Shown one piece after another: positions 25,629 through 34,562 of a stretch of 64,000 nucleotides of DNA. Below the pieces are notes generated by a model. It worked only from the letters and a program-made list of their open reading frames with translations, searched no databases and had not been told where the DNA came from. The DNA lies in assembly GCA_964586455.1 (NCBI GenBank), contig CAZPHV010000015.1, positions 23,536 through 87,535 on the forward strand. Direction: 5' to 3'. How positions within the stretch are numbered: position 1 is the first letter of the stretch; each line of letters opens with the position of its first letter. Origin of the DNA: Aquimonas sp964586455 (GTDB lineage: Bacteria > Pseudomonadota > Gammaproteobacteria > Xanthomonadales > Xanthomonadaceae). Made by a program: the position numbers and the translations under genes.

Positions 25629-26569
25629 GCGCGGGCCTCCTGCGGCTGCGCGGCCTGTGTGGTGATCTGCCGGAACACTTCATCGAGGCGACCGCGCTCC
25701 AGTGCCATCTCGCTGACGGTGACGTTCTGCGCGCGCAGGAAATCGTTGATGCGGTCGAGGATGCGTTCGCCCCGCCGCGGGAACGCAGTGATTCGGCCGT
25801 CCTGCGGATCAATCTCGACCGAGGCCACACCCTCGATGCGGGCCAGGCCATCCTTCAGCGCAACCGGGTTGGCAGCCGTCAGCGACACCGCCTGGTGGTA
25901 GCGCGAACGGGCTTCGAGCTCGTCGGGCGTGGCGTCGGCCAGCACGCGGCCGCGGGCGATCACGATCGCGCGCGAGCAGACCGCGTGCACTTCTTCGAGG
26001 ATATGGGTCGAGATGATGATGGTGCGATCGCGCGACATCGACTGGATCAGCGCGCGCACTTCATGCTTCTGGTTCGGATCAAGCCCGTCGGTGGGCTCGT
26101 CCAGGATCAGCGCCTTCGGATCATGCAGGATGGCCTGGGCCAGGCCTACGCGGCGCCTGAAGCCCTTCGAGAGGGTATCGATCGGCTGGTTCAGGACCTT
26201 GCCGAGCTGCAGCTTGCCGACAGCTTCGTCAATGCGCCGACGGGTGTCGGCAGTCGACATGCCGCGCACTTCGGCGACGAACTTCAGGAAACCCAGCGGG
26301 CTCATCTCGCCATAGCTGGGTGCGCCCTCGGGCAGGTAGCCCAGCGCGCGCTTGGCGGCCACCGGGTCGTTGGCCACATCGTGGCCGCAAACGGTAGCGC
26401 TGCCGGAGGTCGGGGCCAGAAAGCCCGCGATCATCTTCATCGTGGTCGACTTGCCGGCGCCGTTGGGGCCGAGGAAGCCCAGCACCTGGCCGGGCTCGAC
26501 GCGGAAACTCACGCCGTCGACCGCGGTGAACTCGCCGTAGCGTTTACACAACTCTCGCGTTTCGATCAT
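25625..26569 (-). CDS. ABC transporter ATP-binding protein (GldA-like)
   Basis: The 314-aa ATPase of the operon. I chose the ATG at 26569 (MIETRELCKRYGEFTAVDGV), because ABC-2 ATPases begin this way and the longer frame adds about 94 unrelated residues. Walker A is GPNGAGKST, the signature region is SKGFRRRVGLAQ (a variant of LSGGQ), and Walker B is ALILDEPTDGLDP with a downstream H-loop (IISTHILEEV). A C-terminal extension of about 80 residues is normal for this subfamily. Confidence 0.93.
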   Translation of the reverse strand: MIETRELCKRYGEFTAVDGVSFRVEPGQVLGFLGPNGAGKSTTMKMIAGFLAPTSGSATVCGHDVANDPVAAKRALGYLPEGAPSYGEMSPLGFLKFVAEVRGMSTADTRRRIDEAVGKLQLGKVLNQPIDTLSKGFRRRVGLAQAILHDPKALILDEPTDGLDPNQKHEVRALIQSMSRDRTIIISTHILEEVHAVCSRAIVIARGRVLADATPDELEARSRYHQAVSLTAANPVALKDGLARIEGVASVEIDPQDGRITAFPRRGERILDRINDFLRAQNVTVSEMALERGRLDEVFRQITTQAAQPQEARA

Positions 26570-26706
26570 GGATGTCGTCCTGTTCTGGTTCTGTGGGGCG
26601 AATCCGCCTGCCGTGGCGCGTTGCCGCGGCGCCGTGGAATGGCCCCGCGAATACCTCAGTTTTTTGAGAAAGTTCCCGCCCGCGTCTGTTGCCGGTGCCA
26701 GAAACG

Positions 26707-26738
26707 CGACGGGCGCGGAGATCACTCCGCGCCCGTCG
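26707..26738 (-). terminator. Terminator hairpin after the SRPBCC gene
   Basis: A perfect 14-bp stem CGACGGGCGCGGAG / CTCCGCGCCCGTCG with tetraloop ATCA. On the minus strand it is followed by CGTTTCTGG. It lies 37 bases past the stop at 26775 and separates that gene from the ABC operon. Confidence 0.75.
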
Positions 26739-26774
26739 ATGCCTCCGCTGCTCGAGACCCTTGCGGGTGCGCGG

Positions 26775-27899
26775 TCAGCGGATCGGCCAGTACACCTTGA
26801 AGGTGGAATCCTCGGCGACCGTCTCGCTGATCTCGGTGAGGTATTCCTCATAGCCGCGGTCGTGCACGCTCAGGCCATGGGTGGCTGCATAGGCACGCAG
26901 CATGTCACGGATCAGCGGCAACGAGGCCGGGTGGCCGGCGTAATCGGTGGTAAGCACCTTGCCGCCATAGGTCACGCCCGAAACGATGCCTTCCGGCAGA
27001 TTCAGACCCTCGATCGGCGTGGCAGCAACCGTAGTGACCGGAGTTTGCGCGGCTACTGGCGCGGCTTCTGCTGCCTCAGCGCCCTGTTCACCCTCGCTGG
27101 CCGCAGCCGAGGCCGGGCGAATGGGAATCGCTACCTCGAAACTGTACTTCTTGTCAGCGAACTCGACGGTGATCAGGCGCGGCGGACCGGCGACCTCCAA
27201 ACCGTTGCTGGCGATGGCCGCACGCAACTTGCCAATCGACGCATCGAGCTCTTCTTCCACTGCGGAGATGTTGCGATCCGCACTGGTGGCGAAGAACAGC
27301 GCGGGCTGCGACTGCACCACGGTCTCCTGGATGTCGACCAGAGGCGTGTCGTAGTTGAAATTCGGGATGGTCGCGAGCAGGCCGGTCAGATTGGTAAGGC
27401 CCAGACGCATGTCGTCACCCACGGTGCGATCAATGTAGAGGCCGGCATAGCGCCCCAGCAGATCCCAGCCGTAGTCGACGTCGTATTCCCAGTTGATGTC
27501 GACAGTCTTGCCGCGATCGTCGAGGGTGAACACGTAGGTCTTGTTGGTGCCGTAGGCATTGCTCTTGGCGGCCCACTCGATACGCTCGTCCTGCACGGAC
27601 TCGGTGACAGTGAGGCTGCCTTCGCCGATCTTCGCGTTCTGACTGGCGTAGCGCAGGATCGCGCCTACACCGCGCGGCTCGCCCTCCAGCGTGTACTTGA
27701 TCGAAGGATCGTAGCTGCGCTTGGGGTGCCACTCGTCGTAGCGCTGGAAGCCGTTCAACAGGTCGTACACCAGGCGCACCGGACGGTTGGTCTCGACGCT
27801 GTGGCGGACGTAGCGATGGCTGGGCAGGAACACGCCAACCAGCACGAACAACAGTGCGACCAGCAGCAGGGCGATCACGAATTCGATCAGACGGGTCAT
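26775..27899 (-). CDS. SRPBCC-fold protein with N-terminal membrane anchor and GyrI-like C-terminal half
   Basis: A 374-aa protein. Residues 1-26 form a transmembrane segment (VIALLLVALLFVLVGVFL). An SRPBCC/polyketide-cyclase-like domain follows (RHSVETNRPVRLVYDLLNGF, YDEWHPKRSYDPSIKYTL, DRIEWAAKS-type strands). An alanine/threonine-rich linker near residue 270-295 leads to a C-terminal half resembling GyrI-like effector-binding domains (GLNLPEGIVSGVTYGGKVL, YEEYLTEI). Both folds bind small or lipid ligands in general, but no catalytic residues are recognised. It is separated from the ABC operon by a terminator, so any link is positional. Confidence 0.7.
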   Translation of the reverse strand: MTRLIEFVIALLLVALLFVLVGVFLPSHRYVRHSVETNRPVRLVYDLLNGFQRYDEWHPKRSYDPSIKYTLEGEPRGVGAILRYASQNAKIGEGSLTVTESVQDERIEWAAKSNAYGTNKTYVFTLDDRGKTVDINWEYDVDYGWDLLGRYAGLYIDRTVGDDMRLGLTNLTGLLATIPNFNYDTPLVDIQETVVQSQPALFFATSADRNISAVEEELDASIGKLRAAIASNGLEVAGPPRLITVEFADKKYSFEVAIPIRPASAAASEGEQGAEAAEAAPVAAQTPVTTVAATPIEGLNLPEGIVSGVTYGGKVLTTDYAGHPASLPLIRDMLRAYAATHGLSVHDRGYEEYLTEISETVAEDSTFKVYWPIR

Positions 27900-28090
27900 T
27901 CAGGGTCTCCGGGAATGGACCTGCACCGTGGCGCCGGCGAACCGGACTCCCTCCGCACGGATGCAAGGCCGCGAAGAATAGCCCGAACCGGACCGTTGCG
28001 GCCAGCCGAGGTTCAGCCTGCTACAAGACTTCGCAATGCGGAAGGTGTCCGTACTGCGACGCTGGCGGCGCGCGCGCCGTTCCCAAGGCC

Positions 28091-28942
28091 TCAAACGTCA
28101 CCGCGCGCGACCGGGCGATGACGGTCGCTGCACCATTCGCTCCATGAGCCGGCGTAGATACTCGCACCGCCCAGGCCGGCGTGCTGCATGGCCAAGAGGT
28201 TATGGCAGGCGGTGACGCCAGAGCCGCACATCAGCACGACATCGCTGGGGTCACGGCCGTCCAGCAGCCGCTCGAAGTCTGCTTGCAGCACCGCGGCCGA
28301 CTTGAACTGGGCGTCTGGGGTGAGGTTCTCGATGTAGGGCCGGTTGCGCGCTCCGGGTATGTGGCCCGCGACCGGATCCAGCGGCTCGACTTCTCCACGG
28401 AAGCGCTCGCGCGCACGGGCATCGATCAGCACGGTGCCGGCATTGGCCAGACGCGCCGCGAGCACCGCGGTGCTGATCACCTGGCGCACATCGAAGCGCG
28501 CGCGATAGTGGCCCGGACGTGGCCGTGTGCTGCCGGACTCCATGCGCCCTCCGGCGTGCATCCAGGCATCCAGGCCGCCATCCAGCACGGCTACGCGGCT
28601 GTGACCCAGCAGGCGGAGCATCCACCAGAGCCGGGCAGCCATGGCGCCATCGCGACCGTCGTAGGCGACGACCTGATGCTGTGGCGTGATGCCCCAGCGC
28701 GCCAGGGTTGCGCAGAAGCGATCCGCATCCGGCAGCGGGTGCCGGCCGCGGCCCGTGCGCGAGAGATCTGACAAATCACGTTCCAGATGGGCGTACACGG
28801 CGCCCGCCACATGCCCGAGGGCAAAGGAACGCTCGCCCGCCGAGGGCTCTCGCAGGTCGAAGCGGCAATCTACGATCGCGAGCTGGGGTACGTCGAAATG
28901 GGCTCGCAGCTCTTCCGCTCCGACCAGAGTTGTCCAATCCAT
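28091..28942 (-). CDS. Sulfurtransferase, two rhodanese domains (SseA-like)
   Basis: A 283-aa protein with tandem rhodanese domains, the first inactive-type (WTTLVGAEELRAHFDVPQLA, CRFDLREPSAGE) and the second with the active-site loop MCGSGVTACHN. CG(S/A)GVTA is the motif of 3-mercaptopyruvate sulfurtransferases, as opposed to CRKGVTA of thiosulfate rhodaneses, so mercaptopyruvate is the likelier donor. It stands alone, with 190- and 164-bp gaps on either side. Confidence 0.9.
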   Translation of the reverse strand: MDWTTLVGAEELRAHFDVPQLAIVDCRFDLREPSAGERSFALGHVAGAVYAHLERDLSDLSRTGRGRHPLPDADRFCATLARWGITPQHQVVAYDGRDGAMAARLWWMLRLLGHSRVAVLDGGLDAWMHAGGRMESGSTRPRPGHYRARFDVRQVISTAVLAARLANAGTVLIDARARERFRGEVEPLDPVAGHIPGARNRPYIENLTPDAQFKSAAVLQADFERLLDGRDPSDVVLMCGSGVTACHNLLAMQHAGLGGASIYAGSWSEWCSDRHRPVARGDV

Positions 28943-29106
28943 GTCTGCGCCCGCCCCTTTCTCGAGTGCCGCAAATGACAGCGCTGCACCTTAGCGCTCC
29001 CCGGCCTCCTCGCGATAGGCGTGAGTCACGGGTCAGCGGGCGCAAACCGGGCGAAAACGGAGTTCACGGCCCTGCTTGACCTGCCGACGTTGCAGGCAGC
29101 GCTGCT

Positions 29107-29745
29107 TCACTCCACTCCGCTGGCGCGCAGGCGATCGCGAAGATTGAGCAGCATTGCCGCGGTCGCGCCCCAGATGCGCTGGCCGCCGAAGTCAAAGCGC
29201 CAGGTCTGACGCGGGCGCCCGGCGACCTGTGCATGCTCGATCTGCAGGTTGAGCGGGTCCATCAGAAATCCGAGCGGCACTTCGAACACCTCAGCAACTT
29301 CCCCCGGCTCCGGCCGCGACACATGCTGGGGTGACACTCGCGCCACCACCGGCAGCACCAGGAAACCGGTGAACGTCGGCAGGGGGTCGATGTAGCCGAG
29401 TGGAACGGCATGATTCGGGTGCAGGGCGATTTCTTCATAGGCCTCGCGCAGTGCCGTCTGCAGCAGGCCGGCGTCGCGCGCCTCGTGACGCCCACCGGGA
29501 AAGGCCACCTGGCCAGGGTGGTGGGCCAGCGCCTCGGTGCGACGGGTCAGTATGACCTGCGTGCCGCTTCCTCGATCCACCAGCCCGACCAGCACGGCCG
29601 CAGGACGAAGCGTCGAGATCGGTGGGATCAGGTCTGACAGATCCGCGGGAATCTCGGGCAGCGCCCGCGGTGGCGCATCCAGAGCATGCAGCGCACGTGC
29701 GATCCGCGCGTCCAGCTCCAAGGCAGGCTGCACCCAGTCAGACAT
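29107..29745 (-). CDS. NudL-type Nudix hydrolase (CoA pyrophosphatase)
   Basis: A 212-aa Nudix protein starting at ATG 29745 (MSDWVQPALELDARIARAL). The Nudix box reads FPGGRHEARDAGLLQTALRE followed by AYEEIALHP. The A in place of the usual G after EEI, and the LTRRTEALAHHPGQVAFPGG lead-in, match the NudL/NUDT7 CoA diphosphatase group, so this is not a damaged box. It probably hydrolyses CoA and acyl-CoA to phosphopantetheine and ADP. It follows the DUF1289 gene by 7 bp. Confidence 0.9.
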   Translation of the reverse strand: MSDWVQPALELDARIARALHALDAPPRALPEIPADLSDLIPPISTLRPAAVLVGLVDRGSGTQVILTRRTEALAHHPGQVAFPGGRHEARDAGLLQTALREAYEEIALHPNHAVPLGYIDPLPTFTGFLVLPVVARVSPQHVSRPEPGEVAEVFEVPLGFLMDPLNLQIEHAQVAGRPRQTWRFDFGGQRIWGATAAMLLNLRDRLRASGVE

Positions 29746-29752
29746 GCCCCGG

Positions 29753-29944
29753 TCAAACACCGCGGGGCGCGTCCGCACGCTCGGGCAGGACGTAGTCCAT
29801 CAGGTACTCGCGCTGGACCGCGCTGAAGCCCATCCAGCCGGCGATCTCATTGCCGGTTCGAAAGCAGCCAACGCAGAGCCCGTCCGGGCCGAGCTCGCAG
29901 AGACCGATGCAGGGGCTCAAGACAGGCAGGGGTGTGGAACTCAC
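29753..29944 (-). CDS. DUF1289 small cysteine-rich protein
   Basis: A 63-aa protein starting at GTG 29944 (VSSTPLPVLSPCIGLCELG). The DUF1289 signature CIGLCELGPDGLCVGCFRT with four spaced cysteines is present, followed by EIAGWMGFSAVQREYLM. It is probably a small metal- or Fe-S-binding protein; the family has no defined function. It is coupled to the Nudix gene with a 7-bp gap. The longer open frame upstream has no family similarity, so I used the GTG. Confidence 0.85.
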   Translation of the reverse strand: MSSTPLPVLSPCIGLCELGPDGLCVGCFRTGNEIAGWMGFSAVQREYLMDYVLPERADAPRGV

Positions 29945-30085
29945 GACAATGCGTCTCCAAGAGGGGCCGGACAGCCACGGAAGCGCGCTGCCGGCAATGA
30001 CGGAAAGCGCGACTACGCGCTGAGCACGTTTTGCTGATGCAGGCTGCGGGGTCGACGCCCTTCGCGGCAGAAGAACTCGCCGAGC

Positions 30086-30125
30086 CAAAACAAGCAGGGG
30101 GCAACTGCCTGCGCAGCGCCCCCTG
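30086..30125 (-). terminator. Intrinsic terminator after the FKBP gene
   Basis: An 8-bp stem CAGGGGGC / GCCCCCTG (30118-30125 with 30095-30102) with an inner CTGC/GCAG pairing, followed on the minus strand by CTTGTTTTGG. It is about 90 bases downstream of the fkpA-like stop and in front of the DUF1289-Nudix pair. Confidence 0.7.
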
Positions 30126-30215
30126 TCGGTGTCTCCTTGAAACCCGTGTCAGGGCATCAAGCCGCCAAGCTGTTCTCTACAGCCCGGCAGGGGAAACACG
30201 CAGCGCCGACTGGAA

Positions 30216-30896
30216 TCACTTGATGCTGACCAGCTTGACGTCAAACACGACTGCCTGGCTGGGGCCCACCGGCGAGCGCGGGTTGTCGCCATAGCCCTGA
30301 TCCGGCGGCAGGAAAACCTCCCAGCGTGAACCGGTCTTCATCATCGGCAGCACCTCGCGCAGACCCGGCAACGGAGCCTCGGACACCTTCATCGTGACCG
30401 GCTCGTTGCCGGTGTAGGTGCTGGCGAACTCCTGGCCAGTCGACAGCGAACCGCGGAAATGCAGCTGGACTTCACTGCTTGCGGTCGGCTGCGCGCCGGT
30501 GCCCTGCTCGATGATGCGGTACTGAATGCCCGAGGCCAGGTTCTGAATGCCCTGCTTGCCGCGGTTCTGCGCCAGGAACTGATCGCTCTTGACCTTGTTC
30601 TCGGAGGCGACACGCTCGAACTCGGCGCGTGCCTGTTCAAGCATCTGAGCCTGCATCTTTTCGACCGCAGCGCGCATGTCCTCCGGCGGGACGCTCGGGT
30701 CGCGCTTGGCGAAGCCTTCCTGCACGCCACGGACCACGGTGTTGACGTCGAGATCGACGCCACGCTCTGCCATTTCGCGACCCAGCTGGTAGCCAATGGC
30801 GTAGCTCAGCTTGCCCTTCTCCGAGGAGGTGTCCTGTGCCTGCACGGCACCCATTCCCAGCACTGCCACAGACACAACCAACCAGCGCAACTTCAT
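30216..30896 (-). CDS. FKBP-type peptidyl-prolyl isomerase (FkpA/Mip-like)
   Basis: A periplasmic or outer-membrane-facing proline isomerase and chaperone. The ATG at 30896 gives 226 aa with a signal peptide (MKLRWLVVSVAVLGMGAVQA). An N-terminal helical dimerisation domain (KLSYAIGYQLGREMAERGVD, long helix EDMRAAVEKMQAQMLEQARA) is followed by the FKBP domain with VQLHFRGSLSTGQEFASTY and GSRWEVFLPPDQGYGDN. This is the Mip/FkpA architecture. The open frame upstream of this ATG is a GC artefact. A terminator follows it, so it is probably monocistronic. Confidence 0.93.
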   Translation of the reverse strand: MKLRWLVVSVAVLGMGAVQAQDTSSEKGKLSYAIGYQLGREMAERGVDLDVNTVVRGVQEGFAKRDPSVPPEDMRAAVEKMQAQMLEQARAEFERVASENKVKSDQFLAQNRGKQGIQNLASGIQYRIIEQGTGAQPTASSEVQLHFRGSLSTGQEFASTYTGNEPVTMKVSEAPLPGLREVLPMMKTGSRWEVFLPPDQGYGDNPRSPVGPSQAVVFDVKLVSIK

Positions 30897-31033
30897 GCAC
30901 AACCTCCTGGGTGAACCGCCCGCCACTAGGCGTCGGCGTAAAGCGCACAAGCATACCCCTGTGCGTTCGTGATCGCCATGCGGCGGTCTGCGCGTAGGTT
31001 CAGGATTCAGCAGCGAGGCGCCTGCGCACCCGC

Positions 31034-31936
31034 TCAATCCTCGTCACCCCACAGCGGCGCCTTCGACCGCGCGATCGGGCCAGAAGTTCGCAGCGGCAGC
31101 GCAGCCAAGACGGCCAGGCCATCGCGGGTGGCAGCCACGTCGTGGACACGCAGGATACGAGCACCGCGCTGAGCTGCCAGCACCGCTGCCACCACCGACC
31201 CCACCTGGCGCTGACCCGGTTCGCGGCCGGTGATTGCCCCGATCATGGACTTGCGGGAAACCCCTACCAGCAGCGGCGGCAGATCCCGCGCGAACTCCGG
31301 CAGTGCGCCCATCAGCGCGACGTTGTGGGGCAAGGTCTTGCCAAAGCCAAAGCCGGGGTCGACCAGCAGTCGCGCGCGCGGAATGCCCGCCAGCTCGCAG
31401 GTGAATACGCGATCGGCCAGAAAGCGCTGCACCTCCGCCACCACGTCGTCGTACCGCGGATCCTGCTGCATGCTGCCGGGCTCGCCCTGCATGTGCATCA
31501 GGCACACCGGCACCCCGAGTGCGGCGGCGGCCTCCAGCGCGCCCTCGCGGCGCAGCGCGAAGACGTCGTTGATCAGTCCGGCGCCGGCCGCGACAGCGGC
31601 GCGCATCACTTCCGGCTTCGAGGTGTCGATCGAAACAGGCACGGAGCTCTCGGCTACCAGCCGCTCGATCAGGGGCAGTACGCGGTCGATCTCCTCCTGC
31701 ACACCGACGGCGGCGGCGCCCGGCCGGGTCGATTCGCCGCCCACGTCGATGATGTCGGCGCCTTCGGCGACCATTTGCAGGGCCGCTGCGAGCGCGGCAT
31801 CAACGTCCGGCAGCTGGCCACCGTCGGAAAACGAATCGGGCGTGAGATTCAGGACGCCCATGATGCGCGGGCGATCAAGCAGCAGAGGCCGCCCGCGGCA
31901 ATCCAGGCGAGGAACGAGATCAGCGCTGTCGAACAT
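31034..31936 (-). CDS. folP: Dihydropteroate synthase
   Basis: FolP condenses p-aminobenzoate with hydroxymethyl-dihydropterin diphosphate to form dihydropteroate in folate synthesis; it is the sulfonamide target. It has 300 aa. Motifs: MGVLNLTPDSFSDGG, DVGGESTRPGA, SIDTSKPEV and the GFGFGKTLPHN loop with the later SRKSMIG. It is downstream of ftsH as in most gammaproteobacteria, but here a strong hairpin separates the two and glmM is not present in the following 900 bp. Confidence 0.96.
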   Translation of the reverse strand: MFDSADLVPRLDCRGRPLLLDRPRIMGVLNLTPDSFSDGGQLPDVDAALAAALQMVAEGADIIDVGGESTRPGAAAVGVQEEIDRVLPLIERLVAESSVPVSIDTSKPEVMRAAVAAGAGLINDVFALRREGALEAAAALGVPVCLMHMQGEPGSMQQDPRYDDVVAEVQRFLADRVFTCELAGIPRARLLVDPGFGFGKTLPHNVALMGALPEFARDLPPLLVGVSRKSMIGAITGREPGQRQVGSVVAAVLAAQRGARILRVHDVAATRDGLAVLAALPLRTSGPIARSKAPLWGDED

Positions 31937-31970
31937 CGGCGGCTTCCGGAAGCATGAGGTGCTGGAAACG

Positions 31971-31998
31971 CGAACGCCCGCGAGTACGCGGGCGTTCG
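31971..31998 (-). terminator. Hairpin between ftsH and folP
   Basis: A perfect 12-bp stem CGAACGCCCGCG / CGCGGGCGTTCG with tetraloop AGTA, followed on the minus strand by CGTTTCC. It lies 19 bases past the ftsH stop and 35 bases before the folP start, so it can terminate or attenuate ftsH transcripts. Confidence 0.72.
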
Positions 31999-32016
31999 GT
32001 AAAGCGTGGGAGTCGA

Positions 32017-33924
32017 TCAGGTCTGCGCGGCGGGCCCGCCCAGCGCGCCGGCCGCAGGGCCGGAGCTGTCCCGCGGAGGATTGGGATTGTCCTGCTTGGT
32101 CCAGTCGGCGGGCGGCGGCGGAACGCGGCCCTCCATGATGGCGTCGATCTGCTTGGCGTCGATGGTCTCGTAGGTCAACAGCGTTTCCGCCATGACATGG
32201 AGCTTGTCGATGTTCTCGGTCAGGATCTGACGCGTGCGCTGGTAGGCGCGGTCCAGAATGCCGCGCACGACTTCGTCGATCTTGCGCGCGGTGTCGTCGG
32301 ACACGTTCTTGTGCTGGGTGACCGAACGACCCAAGAACACTTCGTCTTCCTGCTCACCGTAGGCCACCGGACCCAGCTCGTCTGACAGGCCCCACTTGGT
32401 GACCATGTTGCGGGCCATCTTGGTGGCGCGCTCGATGTCATTCGAGGCACCCGTAGTGACCTTGTCGGCGCCGAAGATCAGCTCCTCAGCGACACGACCG
32501 CCGTACAGCGAGCACAACTGGCTTTCGATCGCGACGCGGTTGTAACTGTAGCGATCCTGCTCGGGCAGGTACATGGTCACGCCCAGCGCGCGGCCGCGCG
32601 GAATGATGGTGACCTTGTAGACCGGGTCATGGTCGGGAACGACACGCCCGACAATGGCGTGGCCCGCTTCGTGGTAAGCAGTCAGCTTCTTCTCGGATTC
32701 GCTCATCGCCATCGAGCGGCGCTCGGCGCCCATCAGGATCTTGTCGCGTGCCTTGTCGAAGTGAATCATCCGGACTTCGCGCGCGTTCTCGCGGGCCGCG
32801 AACAGCGCCGCCTCGTTGACGATGTTGGCAAGATCAGCGCCTGAGAAGCCCGGCGTTCCGCGCGCGACCACAGACGGGTCGACATCGGCTGCGGCCGGCA
32901 CCTTGCGCATGTGGACCTTGAGGATCTGCTCGCGACCGCGCACGTCCGGCAGCGGGACCACGACCTGGCGATCGAAGCGGCCCGGGCGCAGCAGCGCAGG
33001 GTCAAGCACGTCCGGGCGGTTGGTCGCCGCAATCACGATGACGCCCTCGGTGCCCTCGAAGCCGTCCATCTCGACCAGCAGCTGGTTCAAGGTCTGCTCG
33101 CGCTCGTCATGACCGCCACCCAGGCCGGCGCCGCGGTGGCGGCCAACGGCGTCGATTTCGTCAATGAAGATGATGCAGGGCGCGTGCTTCTTGGCTTGGT
33201 CGAACATGTCGCGGACGCGCGAGGCGCCGACGCCCACGAACATTTCGACGAAGTCCGAACCCGAGATCGAGAAAAACGGAACCTTGGCTTCGCCGGCGAT
33301 GGCCTTGGCCAACAGGGTTTTGCCGGTGCCGGGCGAACCCACCATCAGCACGCCGCGCGGGATATGCCCGCCCAGCTTCTGGAACTTGCCCGGATCGCGC
33401 AGGAACTCAACCAGCTCGGAAACTTCTTCCTTGGCTTCGTCGCAGCCCGCGACGTCGGCGAAGGTGATCTTGACCTGGTCTTCGCCCTGCAGCTTCGCCC
33501 GCGAACGGCCGAAGCTCATCGCGCCGCGACCGCCGGAACCGGCCTGCAGCTGGCGCATGAAGAAGATGAAGATGCCGATGAAGATGATGTACGGCAGGAT
33601 CGACAGCAGCACCGTGCCCAGCCCGGGCCCGGACGGCGGCGTGCCGCGGGTCTCGACGCCGTACTTGATCATGTCGGACACGAAGTACGCGTCGCCCGGG
33701 TCGAACGTCGAGAAACGCGTCCCATCACGGCGCTCGACATGAATGGTCACTCGATCCTCGCCACGAACCGCCTTCGCGATCTCGCCCTTCTGGACCTGAT
33801 CGATGAAGCGGTCATAGCTGACCGGCTCGTTGGCGCCGGTGCGCGGGGTGAAGCTCTGGAAGACCGCCATCAGCACGACGGCAATCACCACCCAGAGCAG
33901 CAGATTCTTGGCAAGATCATTCAT
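32017..33924 (-). CDS. ftsH: ATP-dependent zinc metalloprotease FtsH
   Basis: FtsH is the membrane AAA+ protease that degrades LpxC, sigma-32 and damaged membrane proteins. It has 635 aa. Two transmembrane segments bracket a periplasmic part (residues about 7-25 and 103-122). Walker A is GSPGTGKT, Walker B FIDEIDAVG, the SRH carries NRPDVLDPALLRPGRFD, and the zinc site is HEAGH. Position two of Walker A is serine where most FtsH proteins have proline. The C-terminus is proline-rich. Its start overlaps the rlmE stop (ATGA). Confidence 0.97.
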   Translation of the reverse strand: MNDLAKNLLLWVVIAVVLMAVFQSFTPRTGANEPVSYDRFIDQVQKGEIAKAVRGEDRVTIHVERRDGTRFSTFDPGDAYFVSDMIKYGVETRGTPPSGPGLGTVLLSILPYIIFIGIFIFFMRQLQAGSGGRGAMSFGRSRAKLQGEDQVKITFADVAGCDEAKEEVSELVEFLRDPGKFQKLGGHIPRGVLMVGSPGTGKTLLAKAIAGEAKVPFFSISGSDFVEMFVGVGASRVRDMFDQAKKHAPCIIFIDEIDAVGRHRGAGLGGGHDEREQTLNQLLVEMDGFEGTEGVIVIAATNRPDVLDPALLRPGRFDRQVVVPLPDVRGREQILKVHMRKVPAAADVDPSVVARGTPGFSGADLANIVNEAALFAARENAREVRMIHFDKARDKILMGAERRSMAMSESEKKLTAYHEAGHAIVGRVVPDHDPVYKVTIIPRGRALGVTMYLPEQDRYSYNRVAIESQLCSLYGGRVAEELIFGADKVTTGASNDIERATKMARNMVTKWGLSDELGPVAYGEQEDEVFLGRSVTQHKNVSDDTARKIDEVVRGILDRAYQRTRQILTENIDKLHVMAETLLTYETIDAKQIDAIMEGRVPPPPADWTKQDNPNPPRDSSGPAAGALGGPAAQT

Positions 33925-34562
33925 TCTCGGGCCTCGTTGACGCCACCCCGTTTGCCGGTGGCGAGCGCGTAAATCTCGGGGGAGCGGTTGCGTGACGCTT
34001 TCGGTTTGCGGATCTGCACCTTCGTGTAGCGCTGGCGCAGTTCCTTCAGGAAGGCGTCGGAGCCTTGTCCCTGGAACACTTTCATCAGCAGGGTACCGCC
34101 TTCCCGCAGGTGCTGATCAGCGAAATCGCGAGCGAGTTCGCAGAGATGCATGCTGCGCGGCTGATCGACGCCCGACATGCCACTCATATTGGGCGCCATG
34201 TCGGAGAGAACAAGGTCTGCCATCTGGCCGCCCAACGCCGCTTCGAGCGCGGACAGTGGCTCCGGCTCTCTGAAATCGCCGTGAATGAACTCAACGCCAG
34301 CTAGTGACGGCATCTCGAGGATGTCCAGCGCGATCACCCGGCCGCGGTCGCCCAGCTCGCGTCGGACCAGTTGCGACCAGCCCCCGGGCGCGGCGCCGAG
34401 ATCGACCACGACCATGCCCGGACGGATCAACTGGTCGCGCTCGATCAGCTCTTCCAGCTTGTACACCGCACGCGAGCGCATGCCCTCGCTCTGCGCGCGC
34501 TTCACGAAGGGGTCTGCGAAATGTTCGGCCAACCAGCGCCGGCTGCTCTTGCTGCGATTCAT
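33921..34562 (-). CDS. rlmE: 23S rRNA (U2552-2'-O) methyltransferase
   Basis: RlmE (FtsJ/RrmJ) methylates U2552 in the ribosomal A loop during late 50S assembly. The ATG at 34562 (MNRSKSSRRWLAEHFADPFV) gives 213 aa. The SAM motif VVDLGAAPGGWSQ, SDMAPNMSG and LMKVFQG are all typical, and KPKASRNRSPEIY closes the catalytic tetrad region. It is translationally coupled to ftsH, and divergent from yhbY across 262 bp, the conserved arrangement. Confidence 0.96.
   Translation of the reverse strand: MNRSKSSRRWLAEHFADPFVKRAQSEGMRSRAVYKLEELIERDQLIRPGMVVVDLGAAPGGWSQLVRRELGDRGRVIALDILEMPSLAGVEFIHGDFREPEPLSALEAALGGQMADLVLSDMAPNMSGMSGVDQPRSMHLCELARDFADQHLREGGTLLMKVFQGQGSDAFLKELRQRYTKVQIRKPKASRNRSPEIYALATGKRGGVNEARE

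Noticed and set aside
29107..29745. Nudix box damaged (alanine replacing the glycine after EEI)
   Set aside because: The alanine is usual in the NudL CoA-pyrophosphatase group.
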